From Chimonanthus salicifolius (taxonomy: Eukaryota > Streptophyta > Magnoliopsida > Laurales > Calycanthaceae): a DNA stretch of 64,000 nt. Positions 55,146 through 64,000 of this stretch are shown in pieces (the stretch's first letter is position 1; each line of letters begins with the position of its first letter). The notes under the pieces were generated by a model, which was given only the letters and a program-made list of their open reading frames with translations, ran no database searches and was not told where the DNA came from. Both the position numbers and the translations under genes were made by a program. The stretch covers positions 10,991,444 to 11,055,443 of the forward strand of contig CM023542.1 of assembly GCA_013350335.1 (NCBI GenBank), written 5' to 3'.

Positions 55146-56877
55146 TACCAGTGCTTCACATTCCTTTATTTCTAGAGCTTGTTGTGATAGATTGGGTTTG
55201 AAAGCGGTAGAAGTAGCTAATCTGCTAATGGTAGTATCACCTTTGGGTAATAGAGCCTTGGTAAACCAAAGGTGTAGATCTTGTGTTTTGAGGATTAGCA
55301 GTGTAGAGTTGTCCTATGATTTTCTTGTTTTGGAAATGACGGACTTTGACATCATCCTTGGCATGGATTGGTTGTCAGTTCTTGAGGTCTTGATCGACTA
55401 TTCTCAGAGGAAAATTTGTGGGGTCTCCTCAACCGATGAGAGGTTTATGGAGAAGTTGGTATCTTATGAGAAGATGAGAGTCACTTTCTCTGGCCTTAGG
55501 GCGTATCCTGGTAGTGTGGTGGCGAGCATGGGTTGGGAAGATGTAGGTGGTGTAGGGTTTGTTGCTCTTCGGGTGGTGTGTGAGTTTATGGATGTGTTTC
55601 CTGACCAGTTACCTGGGCTACCTCCATGGCGAGAGATAAAGTTTGTTATAGAGCTACAGCCAGGAACATCTCCAATTTCCATGGCACCTTATCGGATGGT
55701 GCCGGCTGAACAGAGAGAGCTAACTACGCAGGTAGATGAACTTCTTAGACTTGATTTTATCCATCAGAGCAACTAGCTGTGGGGCGCACCTGCTCTCTTT
55801 GTGAAAAAGAAGGATGGATCGATGAGGATGTGTATAGATTACCGGCGACTCAACCAGGTAACTATTAAAAATAAGTATCCTTTGCCTAGAATAGTCGACC
55901 TCTTTGATCTTTTAAGAGGATTGAGATGTTTTTCGAAAATTGATCTGAGGTCGGGTTACCATCAGTTGCGGATTCGAGAGGAAGACATTCCTAAGACTGC
56001 TTTCTGGACGCAGTATGGTTTGTACGAGTTTGTGGTGATGTCTTTCGGTTTGACCAACGCGCCAGCCATGTTTATGGATTTGATGAATCGCGTTTTCCGA
56101 CCATACCTGAGAGAGTTTGTGATAGTCTTCATAGACGATATCTTGATTTTTTTGTCGTCCGAGGAAGAGCACGAGCGTCATCTACGCATTGTTCTTCAAA
56201 CTCTTCGAGATCATCGCTGTACGTAAGCTGAGCAATTGCGAGTTTTAGTTGACTCAAGTACAGTTTCTTGGTCATGTGGTGTCTCCAAGAGGGATCTCGG
56301 TAGATCCAGCAAAGGTAGAAACAGTGAAGACTTGGGAAAGTCTCAAGAATGTGTTCGACATCAGAAGCTTTCTGGGATTAGCAGGATATTACCGAAAGTT
56401 TATCCCATACTTCTCCCAAATCGTGGTGCCGATGACTCGGCTGACGAGGAAAACCGCTATGTTCGAGTGGAGCGAAGCTTGTGAAAGAGCATTCCAGGAG
56501 CTGAAGGAGAAGTTGACTACGTCTCCAGTCTTGATAATACCCGAACAAGGACGGGGTTATGATGTGTATTATAATGCGTCCAAGTTTGGTTTGGGATGTG
56601 TGCTGATGCAAGAGGGGAAGGTAGTAGCTTGTGGTTCCAGGAAATTGAAAGGACATGAGCAGAACTATCCGACTCATGATTTGGAGTTGGTAGCTGTTGT
56701 CTTCTCGTTGAAGTTGTGGAGACATTACGTGTATGGTGAGAAGTTCAATGTGTTTTCTGATCATCACAGTCTCAAGTATATCTTCACTCAGAAAGACCTG
56801 AATATGAGGCAGCAAAGGTGGATGGAGTACCTGGGAGATTACGACTTCAGCCTCTCTTATCCTTGCAGTGGAAGATG
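55130..56877 (+). pseudogene. Protease, reverse transcriptase and RNase H of element C, broken
   Basis: Protease begins FFDTSASHSFIS (DTSA instead of DTGA, likely inactive), then DIILGMDWLSVLEVLIDY. RT: GLPPWREIKFVIELQPGTSP, a TAG at 55774, [56 protein letters not shown] and the catalytic box [11 protein letters not shown], then a TAA at 56224 and a frame change into [12 protein letters not shown] and [16 protein letters not shown]. RNase [13 protein letters not shown], in which Asn replaces the catalytic Asp, and [31 protein letters not shown]. Its end (the HPGKAN...ADALSR region) is deleted at about 56863, where YDFSLSY jumps to unrelated codons. Confidence 0.88.
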
Positions 56878-58417
56878 TTGGAAGTTCTGTCCGAGTATGA
56901 TCTGGATCTGATTGAAGGGAACGGGTCAGCAAGAATCCACAGTTTGGTTCTGCAATCCGAGGTGATTAGACTGGTGATGGAAGGACAACAGAACGATCCA
57001 GAAGCAAAGGAATTGGCAACTCAGCTTTTAAGAAGTGCGACCCTGGAAGATTGGAAGATCAAGGCGGACGGAGGTCTGACTTTCAAAAATAGACTTTTTG
57101 TACCAAAATCGGACGAATGTAGGAGAAAGGTGCTTGACCACTTTCATCTTTCTCGCTTTGTAATGCATCTTGGTGGTACGAAGATGTATCACGACTTGCG
57201 GCGACTGTTCTGGGGGAAACATATGAAGCAAGAGGTAGCAGATTTTGTATCAAAGTGTTTGATTTATCAACAAGTGAAAGCGGAACATCAACGACCTGGT
57301 GGAAACATGCAACCTTTAGAAGTGGCTGAATGGAAATGGGAGCACATCACGATGGACTTTGTAATCGGATTCCCGAAGTCTTCTAAGAAGAATTTATGCT
57401 ATTTGGGTAATAGTCGACCGATTCACAAAATCAGCTCACTTTTTGCCGATCAAGATGACTGATTCTTTGACTACTCTAAGTAGATTGTATTTAAAAGAGG
57501 TAGTCAGATTGCATGGAGTGCCTGTATCTATTGTATCTGATAGAGATCCTAGGTTTGTATCAAGACTTTGGCAGGGATTGCAAGAGGAGTTGGGGTCTAA
57601 GCTGTGCTTCAGCACTGCTTTTCACCCTCAGACAGATGGTCAATCAGAGAGAACCATTCAAACCTTAGAGGATATGTTAAGAGCTTGTGTTATGGATATG
57701 CAGGGAAGTTGGGAAGATCACTTGGCTTTGATCGAGTTTGTCGATAACAACAGTTATCACTCCAGTGTGCAGATGGAACCATACGAATCTCTGTATGGTA
57801 GACCTTGCAGGTCACCTCTTTGTTGGACAGAGGTAGGAGACAAAGCGTTTCTAGGACCTGATCTAGTGCGTGAGACGTCAGAACAAGTTGAAGTGATCAG
57901 ACAACATCTCAAGATAACCCAGAGCAGACAAAAGAGTTATGCTAACAAAAGGTGAAGACCTTTGGAGTTTACAGTTGGTGACTGAGTTTTCTTACGTGTG
58001 GCACCACATCATGGAGTGCAAAGGTTTGGGCACAAGGGAAAACTATCACCTCGATATGTTGGACCCTTTGAAATCTTGAAGAGGATTGGGGAAGTGGCCT
58101 ATCAGTTGGACCTTCCTCAAGCTTTGCAGAGAGTGCATAGTACATTTCACGTGTCTATGTTAAGGAAGTACGAGCCTGATCCGTCGCATGTGATAAGTTT
58201 TGAAGACATTGAAGTCTCAGAGGACCTAACTTTCGAGGAAATGCCAGTAAAGATACAAGGGCATCGGACTCAAGAGCTGAGAAGTAAGTCTATTCCTCTA
58301 GTACGAGTGTTGTAGCAACATCGCCACGTGCAACACGAGACGTGGGAACCAGAATCAACGTTACGGAAGTTGTACCTTGGCCGGTTCACTGGCCAAAAAA
58401 GTATAAGTTTGTTTTAA
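56878..58417 (+). pseudogene. Integrase with chromodomain of element C, broken
   Basis: Linker [14 protein letters not shown], then the zinc-binding region HLGGTKMYHDLRR ... CLIYQQVKAEHQRP, where Tyr replaces the second Cys. Core: [15 protein letters not shown], with a frameshift near 57450, [14 protein letters not shown] and [20 protein letters not shown], so all three acidic residues are present. Terminal part after a stop at 57953: [44 protein letters not shown], then a chromodomain ([11 protein letters not shown] at 58313, HETWEPESTLRKLY) ending at 58417. Inactive. Confidence 0.86.
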
Positions 58418-58436
58418 ATTTTGGGACAAAATTTTC

Positions 58437-58460
58437 TTTAAGGGGGGGGGGGGGGTAGGA
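58437..58460 (+). promoter_or_regulatory. Polypurine tract of element C, expanded G run
   Basis: ttaagg followed by a run of ~14 G and taggata directly precedes the LTR start tataataccctga (the usual TG appears as TA). The G run is longer than in typical PPTs and may be expanded or mis-sequenced. Confidence 0.7.
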
Positions 58461-59244
58461 TATAATACCCTGACCCAGATTAGGCGTAATTAGTTTAATA
58501 ATCCTTCCTAGACAGGTTAATCTCGAAGATTACGGTTAGGGCTTTGTGACAAGCCTAGGTGTGACCCAATCTGAGTTCGAAAACTAAGTGTTCCAGCTCG
58601 TCTAGTTGGAGGGGCAAAATGGTAATTTAATAACTTATTGTCATTATTTTATGAATTGTGTTATTATGTGATTATTATTGGATGATATTATTCTCCTTAG
58701 TCAAGGATTCCTATTTCTGATTTTAAAATAACTTTATTTTCAGAAAATAGTATTTAAAACCGCTCGTCAAAACCCTGAAAGGGAGAAATAAATATTTTTA
58801 AATGGTTTTGGAAATGAAATAATTTTTGAAACAAGTATAGTATGTTAAACCATTTAAGTATAGTCTAGTTTATTCTTTCAAACCCCAAAAATGAGGATTT
58901 TAAATCGTTTTATTTAACACAAGTTAAATCACGTAAATAGTGTTAAATTACTGTTTTTATTTAAATCTATAGTTTCTAATGAGTTTTAAATCTCCAAATT
59001 TTTATGGTGATTAGAGTTTTTAAAACCCAACTTATCTGTCAGGTTGGATTAAAATTTTCAAGCTTTAAAAGTATTGTTTTTAGTTAAAAATCAAGTTTTT
59101 ATCAAATAAGGGCTTATTTGCAAAACCAGAAAGTTGGAGGGACTTATCTGCAACCAGTCACCCAAACAGTACCGTTACTGTTGGGGACGTAGGCAGCCAT
59201 TGCATGCAGTGGCCATTCGGCCACCTCCAATTGATCAATGGTTC

Positions 59245-59252
59245 TATATAAT
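59245..59252 (+). promoter_or_regulatory. TATA box of the element C LTR
   Basis: tatataat in ggttctatataatgcctcc, followed by a CT-rich stretch (59285-59350) like plant Y-patches and, 175 bp later, by a GT donor-like site. Probably the element promoter. Confidence 0.6.
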
Positions 59253-59425
59253 GCCTCCTCCGCCACCTGATTTACCTCCCAGATAATTTTCTATCTCTCC
59301 CTCTCAGCTGCTCTGTGAGATCAAACCAGCCAATCCCTCTCTGTTTTCCCAGTTTTTCTTCACCATAGTTTAAGAAGGAAGCTTTTCAAAAGTTGGATTT
59401 TTTTCAACCCAGGACTCGACTGAAG

Positions 59426-61193
59426 GTAACCACTGTGTTCCTTTTCAAATTTTAAGTGGTTTAGAACCACGAAAAATAAATTTTGTACAAGTTTTGAGTA
59501 ATAAAAACTGATTTGAAGTTTAAGAAAAATCTTGGTTTTTTTTATACCAGTGCGGTTTTGGTGTTTAAATCCAATGGCCTATTAAATTTTAAAGCTCAAA
59601 ACCACTCCCTATGGAAAGAGGACTCACTGAGGAGTCTATCTGACTGGTTGGATTTGAAAATCGAATCCAGGAAACCCACTATTTCTGGATTCGTATTTCA
59701 TGTATCACTGCCCGTTACTGTTTGCTGTTGCTGACAGAAGTGGAAGACAACTCTCGGACGGTCCAAGAGTTGTTCTTCGGACGGTCCAAGGGTAACCACC
59801 CTTCGGGCGATTCGAAGTTAGCCAGTTGGACGTTCTGAGCTCCGACTCGAAGTACCGAAGCGTCCGAGGCTAGCCATTTCTCAGCCGGACTTTCGAGGTA
59901 TGTTCGGAAGGACCGAACCCCTCTTGGACGATCCGAGCCTCAATTGGCATGATCCGAGACACACAGACCCACCGAGACCCTTTTTTTCAGATTTTTCGGT
60001 TCGGAAGGACCTTCGGACAATCAGAGACCTGATCTTCGGACAGTCCGAAGCTAGACCCAAGTTTCGAAGTCTGTGACTAGGTTAGGCAGTGGTTCGGATG
60101 ATTCGAAGCCACAGTACCTTGTTCCGAGGAATGTTTCGAGGAACCTAGTTATTGAATGTAAAGTCTTGTTTGATGATGCATGTGATGTTTATGCTTTTAA
60201 TAAATAAAAAATGTACTAGCCCTCTTCTCTTATTACTATAGTGTATATACTATTGTATTCACTTCCAAGCCGACTCTATATTTATCAGGCACTGAGTGAC
60301 CTCGAGGCCTTACTCAACATGTCAATCTGGTCCTATCGAGAAGACAACCGAGAAGTGACTTGAGTATCTAGACCTAATTCAATAAGTCAATCTGGTCATG
60401 CCCAGAAGACAATATGAGTGTTGCACTGAGCACCTTACTATTTCTATATTGTGGATTTTTGTAACTTAAATGGTTAGAAACAAAGTAGGAGACTCAATTC
60501 CATTTACTTTGGAGATTTTTGGGAAAACAAGTTTGGTTTTGAAATACTACTTGTATGTATGCATTTGGATGCTATTTATGTTGACTTGTTATTGATTGTG
60601 CACTTGTTTGCATGTTGATAAAGACCGCGGTACCACACATTTTCGGTGAGGGAACTCAACTTTGCGGTAGGTGTAATCAGGTTTTTTATTGAGATGGATT
60701 TTGAGCAATGAGTGGTTTCAGATTTGATGAACCCACCCATATGTCGAGGCATGATGCATTGTTGTAAGAAGTGCTTATAATAATTGTGAATGCTTATGAT
60801 GTTGATCATATGAGATATGTAATACTGCTTCCACATGCCCTTAACTATTAAACCAATATTGGCCATGTGTGTGAGATGGCTTACGTCTACTAGACCAGGG
60901 GTGTCGACAGTTGCTGACTTGAGGAGTGTCAGTATCGGCTATGTGAGGGCCGGAGATGTACTTGTAAGGATGTATTTTGACCGTGTCGGGACTTAATACA
61001 ATGGTCTCAACGTAGTATGTAGGTGTTACGTTGGATGACAGCAGTAATGGAAAAGATGATGAGAATATATATGATGATGAAATTATATTTGATATTGAGA
61101 ATTTATTATCAAGCATGAGATATTATACTGCAACTGTTGATTTTGTACTAACCTGATATTTCATTAGATTGCACTGTTATATTTCCTTCACAG
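59426..61193 (+). other. Putative LTR intron in element C
   Basis: Donor actgaag/gtaacc (GT 59426), a perfect plant/yeast-type branch sequence tactaac (61147-61153) and, 37-40 nt later, a pyrimidine-rich acceptor tatatttccttcacag (AG ends 61193). It encloses the CTTCGGACNGTCCGAAG palindromes. This LTR has the most convincing acceptor side in the window. Inferred from motifs only. Confidence 0.45.
59745..60115 (+). repeat. CTTCGGACNGTCCGAAG palindrome cluster in element C LTR
   Basis: At least five units are recognisable: ctcggacggtccaagag (59747), cttcggacggtccaag (59773), cttcgggcgattcgaag (59801), cttcggacagtccgaag (60032, perfect) and ttcggatgattcgaag (60092). Half-sites lie between them, e.g. 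ttcggaaggaccgaacc near 59904. The core cggac-n-gtccg equals the core of the palindrome I know from maize Sireviruses. Confidence 0.85.
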
Positions 61194-61648
61194 GGCTAGT
61201 TAGTTCACCCCATTCACCTTTCAGGAGATGAACCCGACGAGGAGAACCCTCTGTTTGAAGCTTAGGATGGATAAGCTGCAGCGTTGCCTCGGGATTCCCG
61301 CTGAGGGGAATTCCTTTATCTTTGCTTTTTGGTTCTTTGAACCGTTGACTTATGTAAAGTACCAAGTGTGGTACTTAGTTTGTTTGCACTTGATGTATTA
61401 AACTACCATGTGTCCGTAGTTACTCTGATGTTGAAATAATAATTCAGTGTTGGAATTATGTGTTTGTGTTTGTGTTTGTGTTTATGTTGGATAGACTTAT
61501 GGTATGTGTTTGAGTCCACATGTTGAGATCATGTGTGACCTTGGGCTTAAGCCATTGATCCGGCCCAGTTAGACTTCTTGAGTTTAATTTCAAAAAAGAA
61601 AAATTATCAGTTGCGTTCTGGGCTCACCTTTCGGTGCGGGGCTTGATA

Positions 61649-62869
61649 GAATGGCTCACCAATGCCTCAACTTTTGTGTTGTATCTCATCATGTTTTATA
61701 TTTATTAGTCATAAGCACAAAACTATTTAAATAGTATAGCATATGAGTGCGAGGTCGATCACAGAAGGAACATTCAAACTATATGAAATTACAAATATAT
61801 GAGTGGAATTGTATAGTTTAAGAAAAATAAGTCCTTGAAATAATCTAAGTATGAAAATCAATATTTTAATCATTAGAAAAATTCTATTAGTTTATAAACT
61901 CTCCAATTTCTAAAATTAATCACATGGAACTGTCATTTAAAAATAAATTTAACTCTCCATAAATAACCACCTCTCAATTTAAAAGAAAAAAATCAAGATT
62001 TAAATAAAATAACTTTAATCTAGTTCAAGAATTGGAAGAATTGATTGATTATAGAGAATACATAAGTAAATGAATGAATACATAAACAATGAAAAAAAGT
62101 AAAATAAACAAGCAAAACAAATAAAATAAATAAAGCGAATAAATTCATATGTTACAATTGGATAAGTCAATCATAGCCATCGAACATCATATTCATTAAT
62201 ATTAATAAACAAAAGATCTAAACCACCGGAATTCGCATAAAAATCCAAGATTCGATACAAATCTTTCATTGAATTAAATCCATTTTCCTTAATTAATTAA
62301 TGAACCTTAGATCCTTAGATTTAAACAATTAAATTAAAATCTAACTATTTCATTATGTCCATTAATTAAATAAGAATAGAAAATTAAAATTAATCAGATA
62401 ATCATACAAGAATACTCGAAATTGGATGTTCCAGGATTCTAAAGTTTATCTGAGATTTATTAAATGTAAATATTACAAGTCCTTTTTCAAAAATACATCA
62501 GAAATAAAAAATAAAATTACACGACTCACATGGAAAATTCGAATTCTACTCTATGTCTTCTGTGTATTCCCAAAATGCAATGTCCTTTTTGCTCCTGTCC
62601 CATTCGAACTTTATTGTGCCCTAAAATTTGTATTTATAGGCTTTGGGTTAGAATGGATGGCTGAGATTTAATCATGGTTTAGGTGTTGATTGAAGGGCTA
62701 TGATTAAATCATCTTGAAGTTGGATGGGTGTGATTAAAAGATAAAAAGCCTAGGGTTACATAGCTTGGTCGAATGGAGTGGCTTGGGGATCAAGTTGGCT
62801 TGGGATTCATGGAAGGAATTTTGAGTATGTAGGGATTCGATTTGGATGTGGTTGAATTTGGCATATGGG
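61649..62869. other. AT-rich non-coding sequence, possible old retroelement remnant
   Basis: Very AT-rich, with long A-rich stretches and no domain-bearing frame. The phrase gtgcgaggtcgatcacag (61749-61766) resembles conserved sequence around LTR boundaries of some plant Ty3 elements, but no LTR pair or protein can be shown. The 81-codon frame at 62426-62671 is not supported. Confidence 0.4.
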
Positions 62870-64000
62870 TGTAACGCCCCGACCGGAAGGTCGGCCCTGA
62901 ACACTACTAATTTTTTTTTTAAAAAAAAACTTCTAACTGAGCTGGATCAAAAGTTAGGCCCAGGAATAAATATTACACATGGTCTTTACATGTGGATTCA
63001 AATATGTACCATATATCTACCACATACAAGCACATATCATATAAACAAATATTTCCATAAATAAAATATCCTTTATTCTCATCAGAGTAACTACGGTCAC
63101 ATAGTGGTTCATACGAGTTTTAACATAACAAGTACCATCAGGTACTTTGCACAAAACATGGTTCAAAGGAACCAAAAGTCAAACAAGAAGTAAATTCATG
63201 TCCATGGGAATCACAAGAAACCGCAACATCTTATCCATCCTAAGCTTGATATGGAGGTTCCTCCTCGGGTACATCTCCTGAAATGTGAGTTGTGTGAGCT
63301 AACCAGCTCAGTGAAAGAACATAACAATGCAGTATCATGAATATCAGGTTAGCCAAAATCAATATAATATCATAAAAGGTTCATCCTGCCAAAGTCTTAA
63401 CAAAATTTCATAACTGCTAACATCCACTGTAACATCTAGACATTACACTAACTATAAGTATTAAGTCCCGACACGGTCAAACAAATCTTACAAGTACATT
63501 TCCGACACATCGGGCCAGTACTGACACACCTGGGCCAGTAGAAGTAAACCGACACACTTGCGCAGGTAATCGACACACCTGAACCGATAATAGTTCAGTA
63601 GTTCAGGGTACATGGAAGCAGTTTCAATATCATCATAGCTCATAAGCATTTCATCATCATATAATCATAATATACGATAAACATCATTAGTATCAATAAA
63701 CACTTTTCACAATAGTGCATCATGTCTAGGCATATAAGTGAGTTCATTAAGTCTGATCCTTAAAACCACTCAGTGCATTAGAGCCTCTTAACCTGATTTA
63801 CTCCTACTGTAACTGTTAAATCTCCTAACCAAAAAGTGGATACCAAATATCTGTTAAACATGCAAACATATATACAATAAAAAATCAATCAATATGCATC
63901 GATACAATACAATACATACTCATAGCATTTTAAATCTTTCTATCCTATTTTCTAGAAAAACTCCAGGGGAAATGGATCTGAGTCTCCTATTTGGTTACTA
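62870..64000 (-). repeat. Partial LTR (element D), related to the LTR of C, runs off the window
   Basis: It starts tgtaacgccccgaccgg (TG at 62870) and continues past the end. Read on the minus strand it shares with C the segments aagcttaggatggataag, gtttagtccc/aagtcccgacacggtc and the ggctaacctgatat branch-like region. It includes a terminal hairpin, cgaccggaaggtcgg (62880-62894), and four degenerate cgacacacctg(gg)ccag repeats (63500-63590). The pal/promoter half would lie outside the window. The candidate target duplicate is atggg (62865-62869), whose partner is not visible. Confidence 0.72.

Larger units (their letters stand above)
52233..61648 (+). mobile_element. Element C: Ty3/Gypsy chromovirus with extra ORF0
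   Basis: 5' LTR remnant (52233-53105), PBS, ORF0, gag, protease-RT-RNase H, integrase with chromodomain, PPT and full 3' LTR (58461-61648). The 5' LTR keeps only its last ~870 bp and starts inside Sirevirus gag, so no target duplication can be defined at the left. The gene order is complete, but each gene has stops, shifts or lost catalytic residues. Its Gag and LTR differ clearly from those of A and B, so it is a separate family within the chromoviruses. Confidence 0.9.
58461..61648 (+). repeat. Element C 3' LTR
   Basis: A 3.2-kb LTR. It contains AT-rich upstream sequence, a TATA box (59245), a donor-like site (59426), palindromes (59745-60115), a branch/acceptor-like region (61147-61193), a short frame starting at 61228, a late A-rich tract, and the end gcggggcttgata, which matches gcggggcgtgaca in the 5' copy. 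Confidence 0.88.

Noticed and set aside
56378..56932. 184-codon minus-strand frame inside element C
   Set aside because: Shadow of the RT/RNase H coding strand; the plus-strand product is clearly recognisable.
61749..61766. LTR boundary of a Tat/Ogre-like element at gtgcgaggtcgatcacag
   Set aside because: Only one short phrase is suggestive. No second LTR, PBS or protein was found.

Overview
The window is intergenic DNA from a flowering plant with a repeat-rich genome. The evidence is nested LTR retrotransposons with plant-type primer-binding sites complementary to the 3' end of initiator Met-tRNA, plant Ty3/Gypsy chromovirus and Ty1/Copia Sirevirus proteins, and long AT-rich non-coding stretches. 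I cannot name the species. I found no intact host gene; at most one doubtful terminal exon lies near 2.2-2.3 kb. Every retrotransposon gene is broken by stops, frameshifts or deletions.

Layout. 1-6.6 kb: older low-copy or repeat-derived DNA with a 0.43-kb tandem duplication, small tandem repeats and a Mutator-like non-autonomous element with a 9-bp target duplication. 6.7-26.6 kb (+): a Sirevirus-like Copia element with gag and an extra ORF but no visible pol. Its 5' LTR is split by element A (7044-16366, minus strand, TSD agctc), a Ty3 chromovirus. Its internal region also carries a duplicated block (Sirevirus LTR tail plus an LTR-like block, here called X). 26.6-32.4 kb: a second copy of X, split by a 4.2-kb solo LTR (27663-31876, TSD agttc). 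32.6-52.2 kb (-): a second Sirevirus-like copy, split by element B (34982-50379, plus strand, TSD tatac). B's 5' LTR is itself split by a 4.1-kb solo LTR (35876-40020). 52.2-61.6 kb (+): Ty3 chromovirus C, with a truncated 5' LTR. 62.87 kb to the end: the start of a minus-strand LTR related to that of C.

The most striking observation is shared LTR architecture. LTRs of several distinct families carry arrays of short GC-rich palindromes, each family with its own motif: TTCGGCCAT/ATGGCCGAA hairpins (A and both solo LTRs), CGTCCGCGGACG (B), CTTCGGACNGTCCGAAG (C), and CACCGA/TCGGTG (Sirevirus). In the Ty3 LTRs the array lies between a good 5' splice-site-like sequence and a conserved branch-point/3' splice-site-like sequence, so it could sit in an LTR intron. 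Some hairpins show compensatory outer-stem changes. A second observation is an acidic, Cys/His-rich ORF between PBS and gag position, conserved between A and C and absent from B. A third is that both Sirevirus-like copies lack pol but keep gag and a basic/acidic/coiled-coil ORF.

All similarity statements come from reading the sequence by eye. No alignment, folding or database search was run.
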